A program made the position numbers and the translations under genes. The notes under the pieces were generated by a model. That model saw nothing but the letters and a program-made list of their open reading frames with translations, did not search any database and was not told where the DNA came from. A stretch of DNA of 64,000 bases, taken from NCBI GenBank assembly GCA_024349765.1, contig AP026074.1, positions 434,001-498,000 on the forward strand, in the 5' to 3' direction. Positions 45,283 through 53,528 of the stretch are shown piece after piece (within the stretch, counting starts at the first letter, position 1; the number at the start of each line of letters is the position of its first letter). Origin of the DNA: Streptomyces nigrescens (GTDB lineage Bacteria > Actinomycetota > Actinomycetes > Streptomycetales > Streptomycetaceae).

Positions 45283-45875
45283 CTTCCACTCCTCTGGTCG
45301 GGCCTCGGCTCGCCTCCGGGGCGCTGCCGCGCCGGAGGGCGGGAGCCGGCGTGCCGATCGTCGGTACGCGCCGACCCATGCTGACAGGGACGATCAGGGC
45401 ATCAAGTCGGCCCGCGTGATCGGGCCAGAGTGGAACAACACCCGTACCGAGGTACGGGATTCAACGGCGTTGATCGTCCTTGCGCGGCGGTCGGGAAGCT
45501 CTCCGGAAGCGGATATTCTGCGGTTTCGGCTGCCATCCGCCGCAGATATTTTTCTCCGCGCAGCAATCCGTGATGCCGTACGCGGCCCGAACTCGGCGCA
45601 AACGGAGGGGGTTTGGGTGCTCGGGGGTTTGCGGGCGGCACCCGTTCGTCTTCCGCGGTCCGGCGCCGGACCGGTGCGGACGTGGCCGCAAGGGGGCGCC
45701 CTGTGCGCGAGCGGGCGGACGGTGACCGGAGGGGTCCGGCTGGCGGTCGAGAGTCATGCGGAGACCGGCAGGTACCACCTTTGGGTCGTCGGCGATGAGG
45801 CCGGTCAGCCGGCCGCGCGGTGCCGCCGCTGGGAGGAAGCGGCGGGCACCACGTCGGTCCGGGTGCGGGTCGCGG
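45283..45875. other. melC promoter region / intergenic
   Basis: 593 bases between melC1 and the stop of the solute-binding protein gene. Contains the palindrome at 45441-45458 and a short AT-rich stretch near 45540. No gene recognised. Confidence 0.35.
45441..45458. promoter_or_regulatory. Perfect 18-bp palindrome upstream of melC1
   Basis: CCCGTACC, GA, GGTACGGG: perfect 8-bp arms. It lies about 160 bases before the melC1 start, so it could be an upstream operator of the melanin operon. Confidence 0.5.
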
Positions 45876-47021
45876 TCAGTTGGTGGCGGCCGAGCCCCAG
45901 CTCTGGCTGATGACGACCTTGGCGTCGCTCTGCTGGGTCTCGGTCGGGAAGCTCGGGGTGCCGGAGACCTTCGGGAGCTTCGCCGCCGCGGCCTTGTCGA
46001 GCGTGCCGGCCTTCTTCATGGCGTTCATCAGAGCCGGGCGGGCGTATCCCTTGAGTCTGAGGTTCTGACCCTCGGTGCTGTAGAGGTACTCCATCCACAG
46101 GCGCGCGGCCGCGGGGTGCGGCGCATCCTTGTTGATGGCCTGCGAGTAGTACTGGGAGAACTTGCCGTCCGAGGGAACCGCGACCGTCCAGTCAAGGCCC
46201 TTGGACTTGAATTCGTCGGTGTACCCGGCGTTGAGGTAGTCCCAGTCGATGCTGATCGGCGTCCGGCCCCTCTCGATGGTGGCCGGGGTGGACGCGATGG
46301 GCAGGTAGTTGCCGCTCTTCTTCAGCTTGGCGAAGAAGTCCATACCGGGCTGGATGTCGTCGAAGGAGCCGCCGTTGGCCAGAGCGGCCGCGTACACGGC
46401 GCCGAAGGCCGAACCGGACTTGGTGGGGTCGCCGTTAAGGGCGATCTGCCCCTTGTACTGCGGTTTGAGGAGGTCCTTGAAGCTGGTCGGGCAGGTCTGC
46501 ACACGCTTGGCGTCGCAGCCGAAGGAGATGTAGCCGCCGTAGTCGTTCGCCCAGCGGCCGATCGAGTCCCGCTGGACGTCGGGAATGTCGGCGAAACCGG
46601 TGACCATGTACGGCGCGAGCAGCCCCTCCTGGGCGGCGCTCTGTGCGAAGGAGCTGCCGAGGTCGAGGACGTCGGGCGCATTGTCCTTGCCCTTGCGCGA
46701 GGTGACCGCGCTGATCTCGTCCTGGCTGGCGCCGGTCGGGTTCTCCACCTCGACCTTGATGCCGTACTTCTTCTTGAAGCCGTCGATCAGGGCGCCGTAG
46801 TTGGCCCAGTCGCGGGGCAGTGCGATCGCATGCAGCGTGCCCTCCTTCTTGGCCGCGTCGGCCAGGGCGCCGATGCCGCCGAAAGCCTGGGCCGTGGTCG
46901 CGGTGGCCGCGCTTTTTCCGCCCCCGGTCGACTCGTCGGAAGCCGAGCTACAGGAGGTGAGGGCGGGTACGGCGGCGAGGGCGAGGACGCCGGTGAAAAC
47001 GGCAGTCCTTGACAGGGACAC
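45876..47021 (-). CDS. Extracellular solute-binding lipoprotein (ABC importer type), orphan
   Basis: A 381-residue lipoprotein of solute-binding family 1. The signal AVFTGVLALAAVPALTSCSS ends in the lipobox LTSC. The periplasmic-binding fold shows DWANYGALIDGFKKKYGIKV, ISAVTSRKGKDNAPDVLDLG, NGDPTKSGSAFGAVYAAALA and AARLWMEYLYSTEGQNLRLK, the last typical of iron or polyamine-type binding proteins. GTG at 47021 is preferred (GGAGAG 9 bases upstream) over 47027. No ABC permease or ATPase gene lies on either side, so it must serve a transporter elsewhere or is a leftover. A 24-bp palindrome lies 110 bases upstream. Confidence 0.83.
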   Translation of the reverse strand: MSLSRTAVFTGVLALAAVPALTSCSSASDESTGGGKSAATATTAQAFGGIGALADAAKKEGTLHAIALPRDWANYGALIDGFKKKYGIKVEVENPTGASQDEISAVTSRKGKDNAPDVLDLGSSFAQSAAQEGLLAPYMVTGFADIPDVQRDSIGRWANDYGGYISFGCDAKRVQTCPTSFKDLLKPQYKGQIALNGDPTKSGSAFGAVYAAALANGGSFDDIQPGMDFFAKLKKSGNYLPIASTPATIERGRTPISIDWDYLNAGYTDEFKSKGLDWTVAVPSDGKFSQYYSQAINKDAPHPAAARLWMEYLYSTEGQNLRLKGYARPALMNAMKKAGTLDKAAAAKLPKVSGTPSFPTETQQSDAKVVISQSWGSAATN

Positions 47022-47131
47022 GGTCACGGTCTCTCCAGAGGGGTACGCACAGAGCATTGAGGGGATACATGCGGGGCCACACAGGGGATGCACGTGGGGG
47101 GTGGCACCTGTCCGACGACCTTGTCTGAACA

Positions 47132-47155
47132 AGTTGGGCCTCAGTAGGCCTAACT
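47132..47155. promoter_or_regulatory. 24-bp near-perfect palindrome upstream of the solute-binding protein
   Basis: AGTTGGGCCT, CAGT, AGGCCTAACT: 10-bp arms with one mismatch, next to an AT-rich stretch (47155-47200) that probably holds the promoter. Probable repressor site for the orphan lipoprotein gene. Confidence 0.6.
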
Positions 47156-47519
47156 ATGGTGTCCTACGGGTAAACATTGGTAAAACTAATGACTCCGATT
47201 CCCTCACAATCGCAGCTCGGAGGGGTCACTGCGGCAGCTCGCCCAGACTGGCCGCTCTACACACTTTGCGCACAATTGCGGGCGAGAGGGAGCGCGGCGG
47301 CACGGCCTGCGCAAGGTCGCCGCGTAGTCCTTGCCCGCCACTGGACCGACCTGGCCGCGATCGACGACGTCGATGACTGGTTGCCCTCGTCGGTGCGGCT
47401 CGGGTGGTGATCCCGAGATCCTGGACCAGCCGTACTGAGCCACCTGTCGTCACATATGGGGCGCGGCCTGATCGCGATCCGGGGCGATTGCGGCCATAAC
47501 GGCCTGCCATTGTGAGCGG

Positions 47520-47658
47520 CGGCGGCCGCGACGTCTCCGCGGAACCGGGCGTCGTGATAGGCCCTGACGGTACGCCGGGTCGGTGAATCGGTGGCCGGTG
47601 AATCGGTGGCCGGTGAATCGGTGGCCGGTGAATCGGTGGTCGCGGAATCGGCGGTCAT
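47520..47658 (-). pseudogene. N-terminal remnant of a SnoaL-like protein with TDSPA repeats
   Basis: ATG at 47658 has GAGGA upstream and starts MTADSATTDSPATDSPATDS, a run of five-residue repeats, followed by RRTVRAYHDARFRGDVAAAA, the first helix of a SnoaL/NTF2-type domain. The similarity then stops and the frame degenerates. So only about 45 residues of the gene remain. Confidence 0.5.
47582..47641. repeat. Four tandem 15-bp repeats
   Basis: GGTGAATCGGTGGCC occurs four times without spacer; the last copy has one substitution. On the minus strand it encodes the repeated residues T-D-S-P-A. Such runs grow and shrink by slippage. Confidence 0.85.
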
Positions 47659-47705
47659 GGCGTCCTCGGGAGCCGTCGGTGCGGGAAAGGGATCGATCGG
47701 CCGGT

Positions 47706-48080
47706 TCAAGCAGAGGCCGGCTGGTCGGGCCGCCCCGTGCGGAGGTAGTGCTCGATCCGTTGCTGGTTCTCGACCAGGCGCAGGCACATATGCCGGAATT
47801 GGGCCAGTTCGGCCGGGGTGAATCCCCGGAAGACCGCAGACATGGCGCGTTGTGTCGGCTGGCGGAAGGACTCCATCCAGTCGCGTCCGGCCGGTGTGAT
47901 CCGCACTCGGACCGACCGGCGGTCGTGCCGGTCCTGGACCCGCTGAACGAATGGTCGCGCTCCAGGGTGTCGACCAGGCCGGTGACGTTGCGGGAGCTCA
48001 CCCCGCCGGCGCGCGCCAGTTCGCCGATGCTCAAGCCGACAGGAGCACTCCTGTTGGCTGCCCCGGGCGGCAGGCGCTTC
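47706..48080 (-). pseudogene. MarR-family regulator, frameshifted and lacking its N-terminus
   Basis: One frame reads SIGELARAGGVSSRNVTGLV DTLERD (upper part of the winged helix); the next frame continues VQDRHDRRSVRVRITPAGRD and WMESFRQPTQRAMSAVFRGF to the stop at 47706. One base is missing near 47950; inserting it joins the two halves. Upstream the first helix of a MarR domain is absent, because the sequence runs into the promoter of the divergent membrane protein gene. It is followed 47 bases later by the SnoaL-like fragment, so the two were one operon and both have decayed. Confidence 0.75.
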
Positions 48081-48109
48081 TGTAGGCTCCCTTGTACCGG
48101 GGGGAGCTC

Positions 48110-48697
48110 ATGCGCTTTGTCATGACCGACAACTATGCCGCGATCGTCATGTCCGTCGACGCGGGACTGCTGGTGGTGGGTGCGGTGCAGTCCCACGGCA
48201 CCATCAACACCATCAGAGAACGCATCAGAGCGGTGAATCAGCGCCATGCGGCAGCGATGAGAGTGATCGCCGATCGGCTTCGTGCGGGTGAAGAGCCGAC
48301 GGACGCCGAACTGCAACGGGCCCATGGTTTGGCCCGAAAGGCCACCGGAGACCTGCGGCGGCGGTTCGAGAGGCCGGCAACCGTGGGCCTGATGTGGGTC
48401 ATCATGTCGTTCTGGCTCGTGGTCTCCGTGATGGCGACACTCTGGTGGTCGGCAACGGAAGGACATGGCCAAGCCTCATGGCTGGCCGAGGGCACGTTGG
48501 CGGCTACGGCCCTCGCCACCCTCGTCCTGCTGGCAGAGACTGTCCTCCGGTTCTGGTGGGCGGGCGAAGCGGCGACGGACGAATGGGAACAGGAACAACT
48601 CCAACGCCAGGTCGCCGCAGTCGAGATGAACGACGACGCGGTGTCCCAGCGGGTGAGGCAACGGCTCGAGGAGTTCGCCCGGGGCGGCCAAGGCTGA
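48110..48697 (+). CDS. Membrane protein of unknown function
   Basis: A 195-residue protein. A weak N-terminal hydrophobic stretch (YAAIVMSVDAGLLVVGAV), a helical cytoplasmic loop (INTIRERIRAVNQRHAAAMR) and two membrane helices, VGLMWVIMSFWLVVSVMATL and GTLAATALATLVLLAETVLR, followed by an acidic C-terminal coiled coil (TDEWEQEQLQRQVAAVEMND). ATG 48110 has GGGGGGAG upstream, and TAGGCT at 48083-48088 is a likely -10 box. I recognise no family. The neighbours are a broken MarR gene and an NmrA-like gene on the opposite strand. Confidence 0.65.
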   Translation: MRFVMTDNYAAIVMSVDAGLLVVGAVQSHGTINTIRERIRAVNQRHAAAMRVIADRLRAGEEPTDAELQRAHGLARKATGDLRRRFERPATVGLMWVIMSFWLVVSVMATLWWSATEGHGQASWLAEGTLAATALATLVLLAETVLRFWWAGEAATDEWEQEQLQRQVAAVEMNDDAVSQRVRQRLEEFARGGQG

Positions 48698-48727
48698 GGC
48701 TGCCGAGGCCGCTCAGTCACAGGCTGT

Positions 48728-48874
48728 TCAGCCGCAGAGGCCGGCCTCGGTCACGTACTGGTCCGCGATCTGCCCACGCCAGGTGACGCATGCGCAGCGC
48801 GCGGGGATGTACACCGGCCCGGCATAGGACGTGTAGGCGCCCGGCGGAACGAGGGCGGAACGGGAAGGGCCCTT
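48728..48874 (-). pseudogene. C-terminal remnant of a small secreted protein
   Basis: The frame between the stop of the NmrA-like gene and the stop at 48728 reads LVPPGAYTSYAGPVYIPARC then ACVTWRGQIADQYVTEAGLC. The paired cysteines and aromatic pattern look like the end of a small exported streptomycete protein. No start or signal peptide remains because the frame begins directly at the preceding gene's stop codon. Confidence 0.4.
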
Positions 48875-49606
48875 TCAGGACAGCCAATCGGTGTAGTGGG
48901 TGGGGGCGATGCGGGCGTCGTTCGGGGCGGTGAGGACGTCGCCGTGGGCGGCGGCGAACATGCCGGCGCTGTTGTCGGTGACGACGGAGCGCCCGTCGCC
49001 CTTGGCGGTCAGGGTGAGTCGGCCGAGTTCGTCGAGGGGGTAGACGTCGGGACCTGCGATGTTGAGCACGCCGTTCAGCGGGCTGCCTGCGGCGACTTCG
49101 GCGACGATGGCGGACACGTCCGCAGCGGCGATCGGCTGGACGGGTGTGCGTGGGAGGCGGACGGTGTCGCCATCGGTGGTCATGGCCAGGGTCGCGTCCA
49201 TGAACTCCATGAACTGCGTGGCGCGGACGATGGAGTACGGGATCGGTCCGGCCTTGAGGATGTTTTCCTGAAGCGTCTTCGCCCGGTAGTAGTCCAGATC
49301 GGGGACTTGGTCCACGCCGACGATCGAGAGGATGACGAAGTGTCTGACCCGGCCCTTCTCGCTCGCGGCGAGAAGGTTGTCCATCGATGTCTGGAAGAAG
49401 GCGAGCGAGGCGTCGTCGAAGGTCGGGGAATTCGTCAGGTTGATGACGACGTCGGCGCCCTCCACGGCCGCATCCAGCCCCTGACCAGTGATGATGTCCA
49501 CGCCTGTGGTCAGGGCGTGCGGTACGGCCTGATGCCCGGCCGCGTTGAGGTTCTCCACCACCCGTGACCCGATCAGCCCGGTTCCGCCGACGACTGCGCA
49601 CTTCAT
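48875..49606 (-). CDS. NmrA-like / atypical SDR NAD(P)-binding protein
   Basis: A 243-residue atypical short-chain dehydrogenase. The Rossmann motif is CAVVGGTGLIGSRVVENLNA (G-G-x-G-x-I-G) at residues 3-22. The middle VRHFVILSIVGVDQVPDLDY YRAKTLQE holds the S-I-V-G and Y-x-x-K-x-x-x-E pattern of NmrA/HSCARG-type proteins. Such proteins act as NAD(P)-sensing regulators or NAD(P)H:quinone reductases. ATG at 49606 has GAAGG upstream. It is divergent from the LysE gene; a TGCCCGATAT half-site (49631-49640) lies before it. Confidence 0.85.
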   Translation of the reverse strand: MKCAVVGGTGLIGSRVVENLNAAGHQAVPHALTTGVDIITGQGLDAAVEGADVVINLTNSPTFDDASLAFFQTSMDNLLAASEKGRVRHFVILSIVGVDQVPDLDYYRAKTLQENILKAGPIPYSIVRATQFMEFMDATLAMTTDGDTVRLPRTPVQPIAAADVSAIVAEVAAGSPLNGVLNIAGPDVYPLDELGRLTLTAKGDGRSVVTDNSAGMFAAAHGDVLTAPNDARIAPTHYTDWLS

Positions 49607-49775
49607 GGCCCAACCTTCTTTCCGTGGAATTGCCCGATATGCGTTGCATGCGGCCTTAGCTGCATTTCGTCCATACTCGCACTGGGGCGCCGTTGCCGCG
49701 GTGATCACGGCACGCTCGCCCTCGCTCGCGTCGTCTACTCCTGGTGGGCCGAGCCGAAGTCGAATTCTGCGATTC

Positions 49776-49793
49776 CTGCCCGATATCGGGCAG
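49776..49793. promoter_or_regulatory. Perfect 18-bp palindrome in the NmrA-LysE divergent region
   Basis: CTGCCCGAT meets ATCGGGCAG with no spacer, 43 bases before the LysE ATG. Ten bases of the same sequence (TGCCCGATAT) recur at 49631-49640, 25 bases before the NmrA-like start. This is a probable shared operator, one full and one half site. Confidence 0.65.
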
Positions 49794-49835
49794 AAATATG
49801 GACGTTGCGTGGTTCCCGGCCTAGGGTGATCGCTC

Positions 49836-50513
49836 ATGATCACCCTGGAAGCAATGGGGACTTTCGCCGTGATAGTGGGAGTTCTGACCCTCACTCCTGG
49901 ACTGGACACCGCACTCATCCTGCGCACCGCGGCATTCGGGCACCGTCGTCGTGCCTGGGGCGTGGTCCTCGGCATCCAAAGCGGCACGTTGGTCTGGGGC
50001 GTGCTCACCTCGCTCGGTGTGACCGCGCTGCTGACGGCGTCTCACCTCGCGTACACCACTCTTCGTTGGATGGGAGCCGCGTACCTGGTGTGGATGGGCG
50101 CCAAGATGCTGTGGGCCACCTGGCGCCGCTCGGCGAGGGAGAGTCCACAGACAGCGGAGAGCGGGAGCGAGGGCGGGACCGGGGGTGGGCCCAGGGCCAG
50201 GACCGGCGCCGGCGACACCCTGCTCGGTGGCTGGCGGCAAGGGATGCTGACCAATCTCCTCAACCCGAAGATGGGCGCCTTCTACGTTGCGGTGCTCCCG
50301 CAGTTCATCCCCGCCGGCGCCTCGTACCTCGCTGCAGGCGTGCTGCTGGCCGGGATCCACATCGTCCTGGCCGTTGGGTGGGCCTGCGCGCTGATCGCCC
50401 TCGCGCACGTGCTCCGCGACCGCCTGCAACGGCCTTCGGTCCGCCGCTCCCTCGACCGTCTCACCGGCACGGTGATCGCCGCCTTCGGCATCCGGCTCGC
50501 GCTCGGGCAGTGA
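49836..50513 (+). CDS. LysE/RhtB-family amino-acid exporter
   Basis: A 225-residue inner-membrane exporter with six helices. The family signature TLTPGLDTALILRTAAFGHR (usual form G-P-x-x-x-x-x-x-x-x-x-x-G) is at residues 18-37, and GGWRQGMLTNLLNPKMGAFY with the conserved NPK motif at about 131-150. A glycine- and serine-rich insertion of about 30 residues (GSEGGTGGGPRARTG) lies in the central cytoplasmic loop. TAGGGT at 49822-49827 and absence of a ribosome site suggest a near-leaderless transcript. LysE-type pumps export basic amino acids, homoserine lactones or similar solutes. Confidence 0.88.
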   Translation: MITLEAMGTFAVIVGVLTLTPGLDTALILRTAAFGHRRRAWGVVLGIQSGTLVWGVLTSLGVTALLTASHLAYTTLRWMGAAYLVWMGAKMLWATWRRSARESPQTAESGSEGGTGGGPRARTGAGDTLLGGWRQGMLTNLLNPKMGAFYVAVLPQFIPAGASYLAAGVLLAGIHIVLAVGWACALIALAHVLRDRLQRPSVRRSLDRLTGTVIAAFGIRLALGQ

Positions 50514-50593
50514 GGCGCAGGGCGATGTAACGGCAAGGCACCGACGGCCGCGGAGCGGCAACCCGCGTATCACCCGAGTGAAAGGACCCCCGC

Positions 50594-51271
50594 ATGTGCT
50601 CGCTCCCCAACAGTGTCGAGGCCGTGGTCTTTGACTGCGACGGCTTGCTGGTCGACACCGAAGCCTGCTGGACCGTTGCGGAAACGGCCATCTTCGCGGC
50701 GCACGGTCATCCCTTCGGTCCCGAGCAGAAGGCCCTGGTCATCGGCCGCACCGTAGAGGCCGCCGGAGAGGCCATGGCCCACTACTTCGGGCACCCCGGG
50801 GCCGGCGCCGAACTCGCCGCCGACCTCCTCGAACGAGTCCGCAAGGAGCTTTCCGGTGGTGCCGAGGCCCTCCCGGGGGCGGCAGAACTGGTACGCGCCT
50901 GCCGGGCGGCGGTCCCCATTGCCGTGGCCAGCAACAGCCCCCGGGAACTGCTGGACGCGGCACTGCGGTCGGCCGGCCTCGCCGACCACTTCGCCCACTC
51001 GTTCGCTGCCGACGAGGTACGTTCCCCCAAGCCCGCACCCGAGCTCTACCTCACGGCGTGCCAGGCACTCGGGGTGTCCCCGAGGTGTTCCGTCGCCTTC
51101 GAGGACTCGGCCACCGGCATCGCCGCGGCCCGGGCCGCGGGGCTCCACGTCGGGGTCGTACCGTCCCTTCCAGGAACCGCCCTCGACCACGACTGGCTGG
51201 GCACCAGCCTGGCCGAGCCCGCATTGCAGGAGTGGGCCAGGAACCTGGGGCACGGTCACACGGTCTGCTGA
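50594..51271 (+). CDS. HAD-superfamily phosphatase / beta-phosphoglucomutase-like
   Basis: A 225-residue HAD hydrolase. Motif I VVFDCDGLLVDTE (nucleophile and acid aspartates), motif II VAVASNSPRELLDAALRSAG (serine/asparagine loop), motif III lysine in DEVRSPKPAPELYL and motif IV FEDSATGIAAARAAG. The small helical cap after motif I (WTVAETAIFAAHGHPFGPEQ) is that of the beta-phosphoglucomutase/phosphoglycolate group; it probably dephosphorylates a sugar phosphate. ATG at 50594 has GAAAGGA upstream. It precedes the PhoA gene by 150 bases, but the PHO box between them argues for separate transcription. Confidence 0.9.
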   Translation: MCSLPNSVEAVVFDCDGLLVDTEACWTVAETAIFAAHGHPFGPEQKALVIGRTVEAAGEAMAHYFGHPGAGAELAADLLERVRKELSGGAEALPGAAELVRACRAAVPIAVASNSPRELLDAALRSAGLADHFAHSFAADEVRSPKPAPELYLTACQALGVSPRCSVAFEDSATGIAAARAAGLHVGVVPSLPGTALDHDWLGTSLAEPALQEWARNLGHGHTVC

Positions 51272-51337
51272 CCCACCCCTTTGCGGTCTGCGGCCTCCGG
51301 CTCCGTCATGCTCCGGCAACCGCACCAGCCGAGGAAC

Positions 51338-51359
51338 GTCACCTTCGATTCACCCTCGA
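51338..51359 (+). promoter_or_regulatory. PHO box upstream of the alkaline phosphatase
   Basis: Two adjacent 11-bp units, GTCACCTTCGA and TTCACCCTCGA, match the streptomycete PhoP direct-repeat pattern (G-T/T-C-A-C-C). It lies 65 bases before the phosphatase ATG. It predicts induction under phosphate starvation by PhoR-PhoP. Confidence 0.75.
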
Positions 51360-51424
51360 CTGGTGGTCTGGCCCGGCCCGTTGACACCGCATCCGCTTGT
51401 CGGACGCCTCAAGGAGTCGTTTTC

Positions 51425-52789
51425 ATGCGCAGACCCAGTCGCCGTCACCTCACCATAGCCACCGCCCTGGCCGCCGCCGGCGCCACCGCCGTGGTCGTGA
51501 CCACCACGGCCGGTGCCTCCGATTCCAAGGAGCAGGCCGAAAGGGCCATCAAGGGCGGGAAGGCGAAGAACGTCATCCTGCTGATCGGTGACGGCATGGG
51601 CGACTCCGAAATCACCCTCGCCCGCGACTACACGGTGGGCGCCAACGGCCGCCTGAACATGGACAAGTTCCCGCTGACCGGCGCCTACACCACGTACGCC
51701 GTGCACGAGGACGGCACCCCGGACTACGTCACCGATTCCGCCGCCAGTGGCACCGGCTGGGCGACCGGCGTGAAGACGGTCAACGGCCGCATCTCCAAGA
51801 CACCCGGCACCGACAAGGCCGTCCCCACCCTGTTGGAACTGGCCCAGAAGAACGGCTACGCCACCGGCAGCGTCACCACTGCCGAACTCACCGACGCCAC
51901 CCCGGCCGTGCTCGCCGCGCACGTCACCGACCGCTCCTGCCAGGGGCCGGCCGATATGGCCAAGTGCCAGGCCGACACGATCGCCCGGGGCGGCCCGGGC
52001 TCGATCGCCGAGCAGTCGGTCAACCACAAGGCCGATGTGCTCCTCGGCGGCGGCAAGCAGCGCTTCGACCAGAAGGTCACCGACGGGGCCTACAAGGGCC
52101 TCACCGTCACCGAGCAGGCCGAGAAGCTCGGCTACCAGGTCGTCACCGACAACGCCGGCCTGAAGAAGGTGAAGGCGGGCAAGCCGGTGCTGGGCCTGTT
52201 CGCCGCCGGCAACGTTCCCACCGAGTGGACCGGCAAGCCCGCAGCGGTCGGCGGTACCGCCCCGCAGCGGTGCGTGAACTCCAATCCCAACCGGCCGGCC
52301 GCCACTCCGAGCCTTGCCGACTCCGCGGTCAAGGCCATCCAGCTCCTGGAGGCCAAGCAGCAGCAGAAGCACTCCAAGCAGGGCTTCTTCCTGCAGATCG
52401 AGGGCGCCTCGATCGACAAGCAGGACCACGCCGCCGACCCGTGCGGCCAGATCGGCGAGACCGCCGCGTTCGACCGCGCGGTGAAGGCGGCCCGCGCCTA
52501 CGCGGCCACGCACCCCGACACTCTCGTCGTGACCACCGCCGACCACGGTCACACCAGCCAGATCGTGCCGCTGGAGGCCAATCCGCCCGGCCTGTCGTCG
52601 ACCCTGCTCACCAACGAGGGCCAGCAGCTGAAGGTCAACTACTCGACGAACACCCCGGGCCAGTCCCAGGAGCACACCGGCACGCAGGTCCGCATCGCCG
52701 CCCAGGGCCCGCAGGCATACCGCGTCCTCGGTGTCACCAACCAGACCGACCTGTTCACCACCATCCGCGAGGCACTGCGCCTGCGCTGA
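51425..52789 (+). CDS. phoA: Alkaline phosphatase, PhoA type, secreted
   Basis: A 454-residue metal-dependent phosphomonoesterase. The N-terminus MRRPSRRHLTIATALAAAGA with SRRHLT indicates a Tat signal, cleaved about residue 31. Metal site and nucleophile: NVILLIGDGMGDSEITLARD (aspartate), YVTDSAASGTGWATGVKT (serine nucleophile), GFFLQIEGASIDKQDHAADP (glutamate, aspartate, histidine ligands), VVTTADHGHTSQIVP and SQEHTGTQVRIAAQGPQA (histidine). It releases phosphate from organic esters outside the cell. ATG at 51425 has AAGGAG 8 bases upstream. Regulated by the PHO box at 51338. A textbook terminator follows. Confidence 0.93.
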   Translation: MRRPSRRHLTIATALAAAGATAVVVTTTAGASDSKEQAERAIKGGKAKNVILLIGDGMGDSEITLARDYTVGANGRLNMDKFPLTGAYTTYAVHEDGTPDYVTDSAASGTGWATGVKTVNGRISKTPGTDKAVPTLLELAQKNGYATGSVTTAELTDATPAVLAAHVTDRSCQGPADMAKCQADTIARGGPGSIAEQSVNHKADVLLGGGKQRFDQKVTDGAYKGLTVTEQAEKLGYQVVTDNAGLKKVKAGKPVLGLFAAGNVPTEWTGKPAAVGGTAPQRCVNSNPNRPAATPSLADSAVKAIQLLEAKQQQKHSKQGFFLQIEGASIDKQDHAADPCGQIGETAAFDRAVKAARAYAATHPDTLVVTTADHGHTSQIVPLEANPPGLSSTLLTNEGQQLKVNYSTNTPGQSQEHTGTQVRIAAQGPQAYRVLGVTNQTDLFTTIREALRLR

Positions 52790-52804
52790 CCGCAGCCACC
52801 GAAG

Positions 52805-52835
52805 GGGGGAGACCGGCAGCCGGTCTCCCCCTTTT
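52805..52835 (+). terminator. Intrinsic terminator after phoA
   Basis: GGGGGAGACCGG, loop CAG, CCGGTCTCCCCC, then TTTT: a 12-bp stem with T tract, 15 bases past the stop codon. Confidence 0.88.
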
Positions 52836-52844
52836 CGTACCCCC

Positions 52845-52990
52845 GGGTGCGCGGACGGTCCGGCGGATGGCGTTGCGGAGCCAGTCGTGGGCTCCGTCGG
52901 GGGCGTGGCGGGGGTGCCAGGCCATGCCGATGGCCCGTGGCGGCAACGGCCGGGGAATGTCGAGCAGGTGCAGGTCAAGGGTGGTGGCGG
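52845..52990 (-). pseudogene. C-terminal remnant of a LysR-type regulator
   Basis: One minus-strand frame reads LDLHLLDIPRPLPPRAIGMA then WHPRHAPDGAHDWLRNAIRR, which is the last strand and helix of a LysR effector domain (x-W-H-P-R-x-x-x-D-x-A-H-x-W-L-R). The DNA-binding domain is missing: upstream lies the intact MarR gene. The original stop codon also seems lost, since the frame runs into the phoA terminator. Confidence 0.6.
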
Positions 52991-53041
52991 CGTCCGATCG
53001 CTCCGCGCACTCGCTCCGGCATGCCCTCGCCGCCGGTGTTC

Positions 53042-53506
53042 TCATTGCGCGTCTTTGTTGGCCTTGAGCTTGTGCCACACGGTGCTGAGGGCGGCGAGAT
53101 CGGTGTCGTCGAGGAGGTCGGTGAACACGGGAGCCAGACAGGCGCGGCGGGTGGCGTCGGCCTCCTCGAAGAGTTGGTGGCCTTCCGGGGTGAGCGCCAC
53201 CTCGATCGAGCGGGCGTCGCGTGGGGAGGGGGTCCGGGTGACCAGTCCGCGGCCCTGCAGGGCGTCGACGACCCGGGACACCTGGCTGCGACTGAGCATG
53301 GTGCTGTTGCCGAGGACGGAGGCGGGGACCGGATCCGGGCTGGAGGCGAGCCAGAGCATCACCTCGAACCATGAGACCGGAAGGTCGTGCGCCTTGGTGA
53401 GGGCGCGGTCGACGCGCTCGGTCAGCACGGTTCCGGCCCAGACCAGGCCGTAGAAGGCGTGGTCGGCCACGGGCATCTCGGCCTGGGTGAGCTTCTTCTT
53501 CGCCAT
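53042..53506 (-). CDS. MarR-family transcriptional regulator
   Basis: A 154-residue MarR regulator. Winged helix at residues 42-100: LPVSWFEVMLWLASSPDPVP, LGNSTMLSRSQVSRVVDALQ, GRGLVTRTPSPRDARSIEVA, with the D-x-R wing. Flanking helices provide dimerisation. ATG 53504-53506. It faces an SDR gene 99 bases away; two TG/CA palindromes lie between, the expected double operator. MarR proteins of this kind respond to phenolic compounds or oxidants. Confidence 0.9.
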   Translation of the reverse strand: MAKKKLTQAEMPVADHAFYGLVWAGTVLTERVDRALTKAHDLPVSWFEVMLWLASSPDPVPASVLGNSTMLSRSQVSRVVDALQGRGLVTRTPSPRDARSIEVALTPEGHQLFEEADATRRACLAPVFTDLLDDTDLAALSTVWHKLKANKDAQ

Positions 53507-53528
53507 GCGCCCAGCCTACTGGTTTGCG

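Noticed and set aside
47177-47410. Plus-strand frame ending LAAIDDVDDWLPSSVRLGW
   Set aside because: Looks slightly protein-like but has no start, no family and overlaps the promoter region of the solute-binding protein gene.
47582-47641. CRISPR-like repeat
   Set aside because: Direct 15-bp units without spacers and encoding a T-D-S-P-A run; it is a simple tandem repeat.
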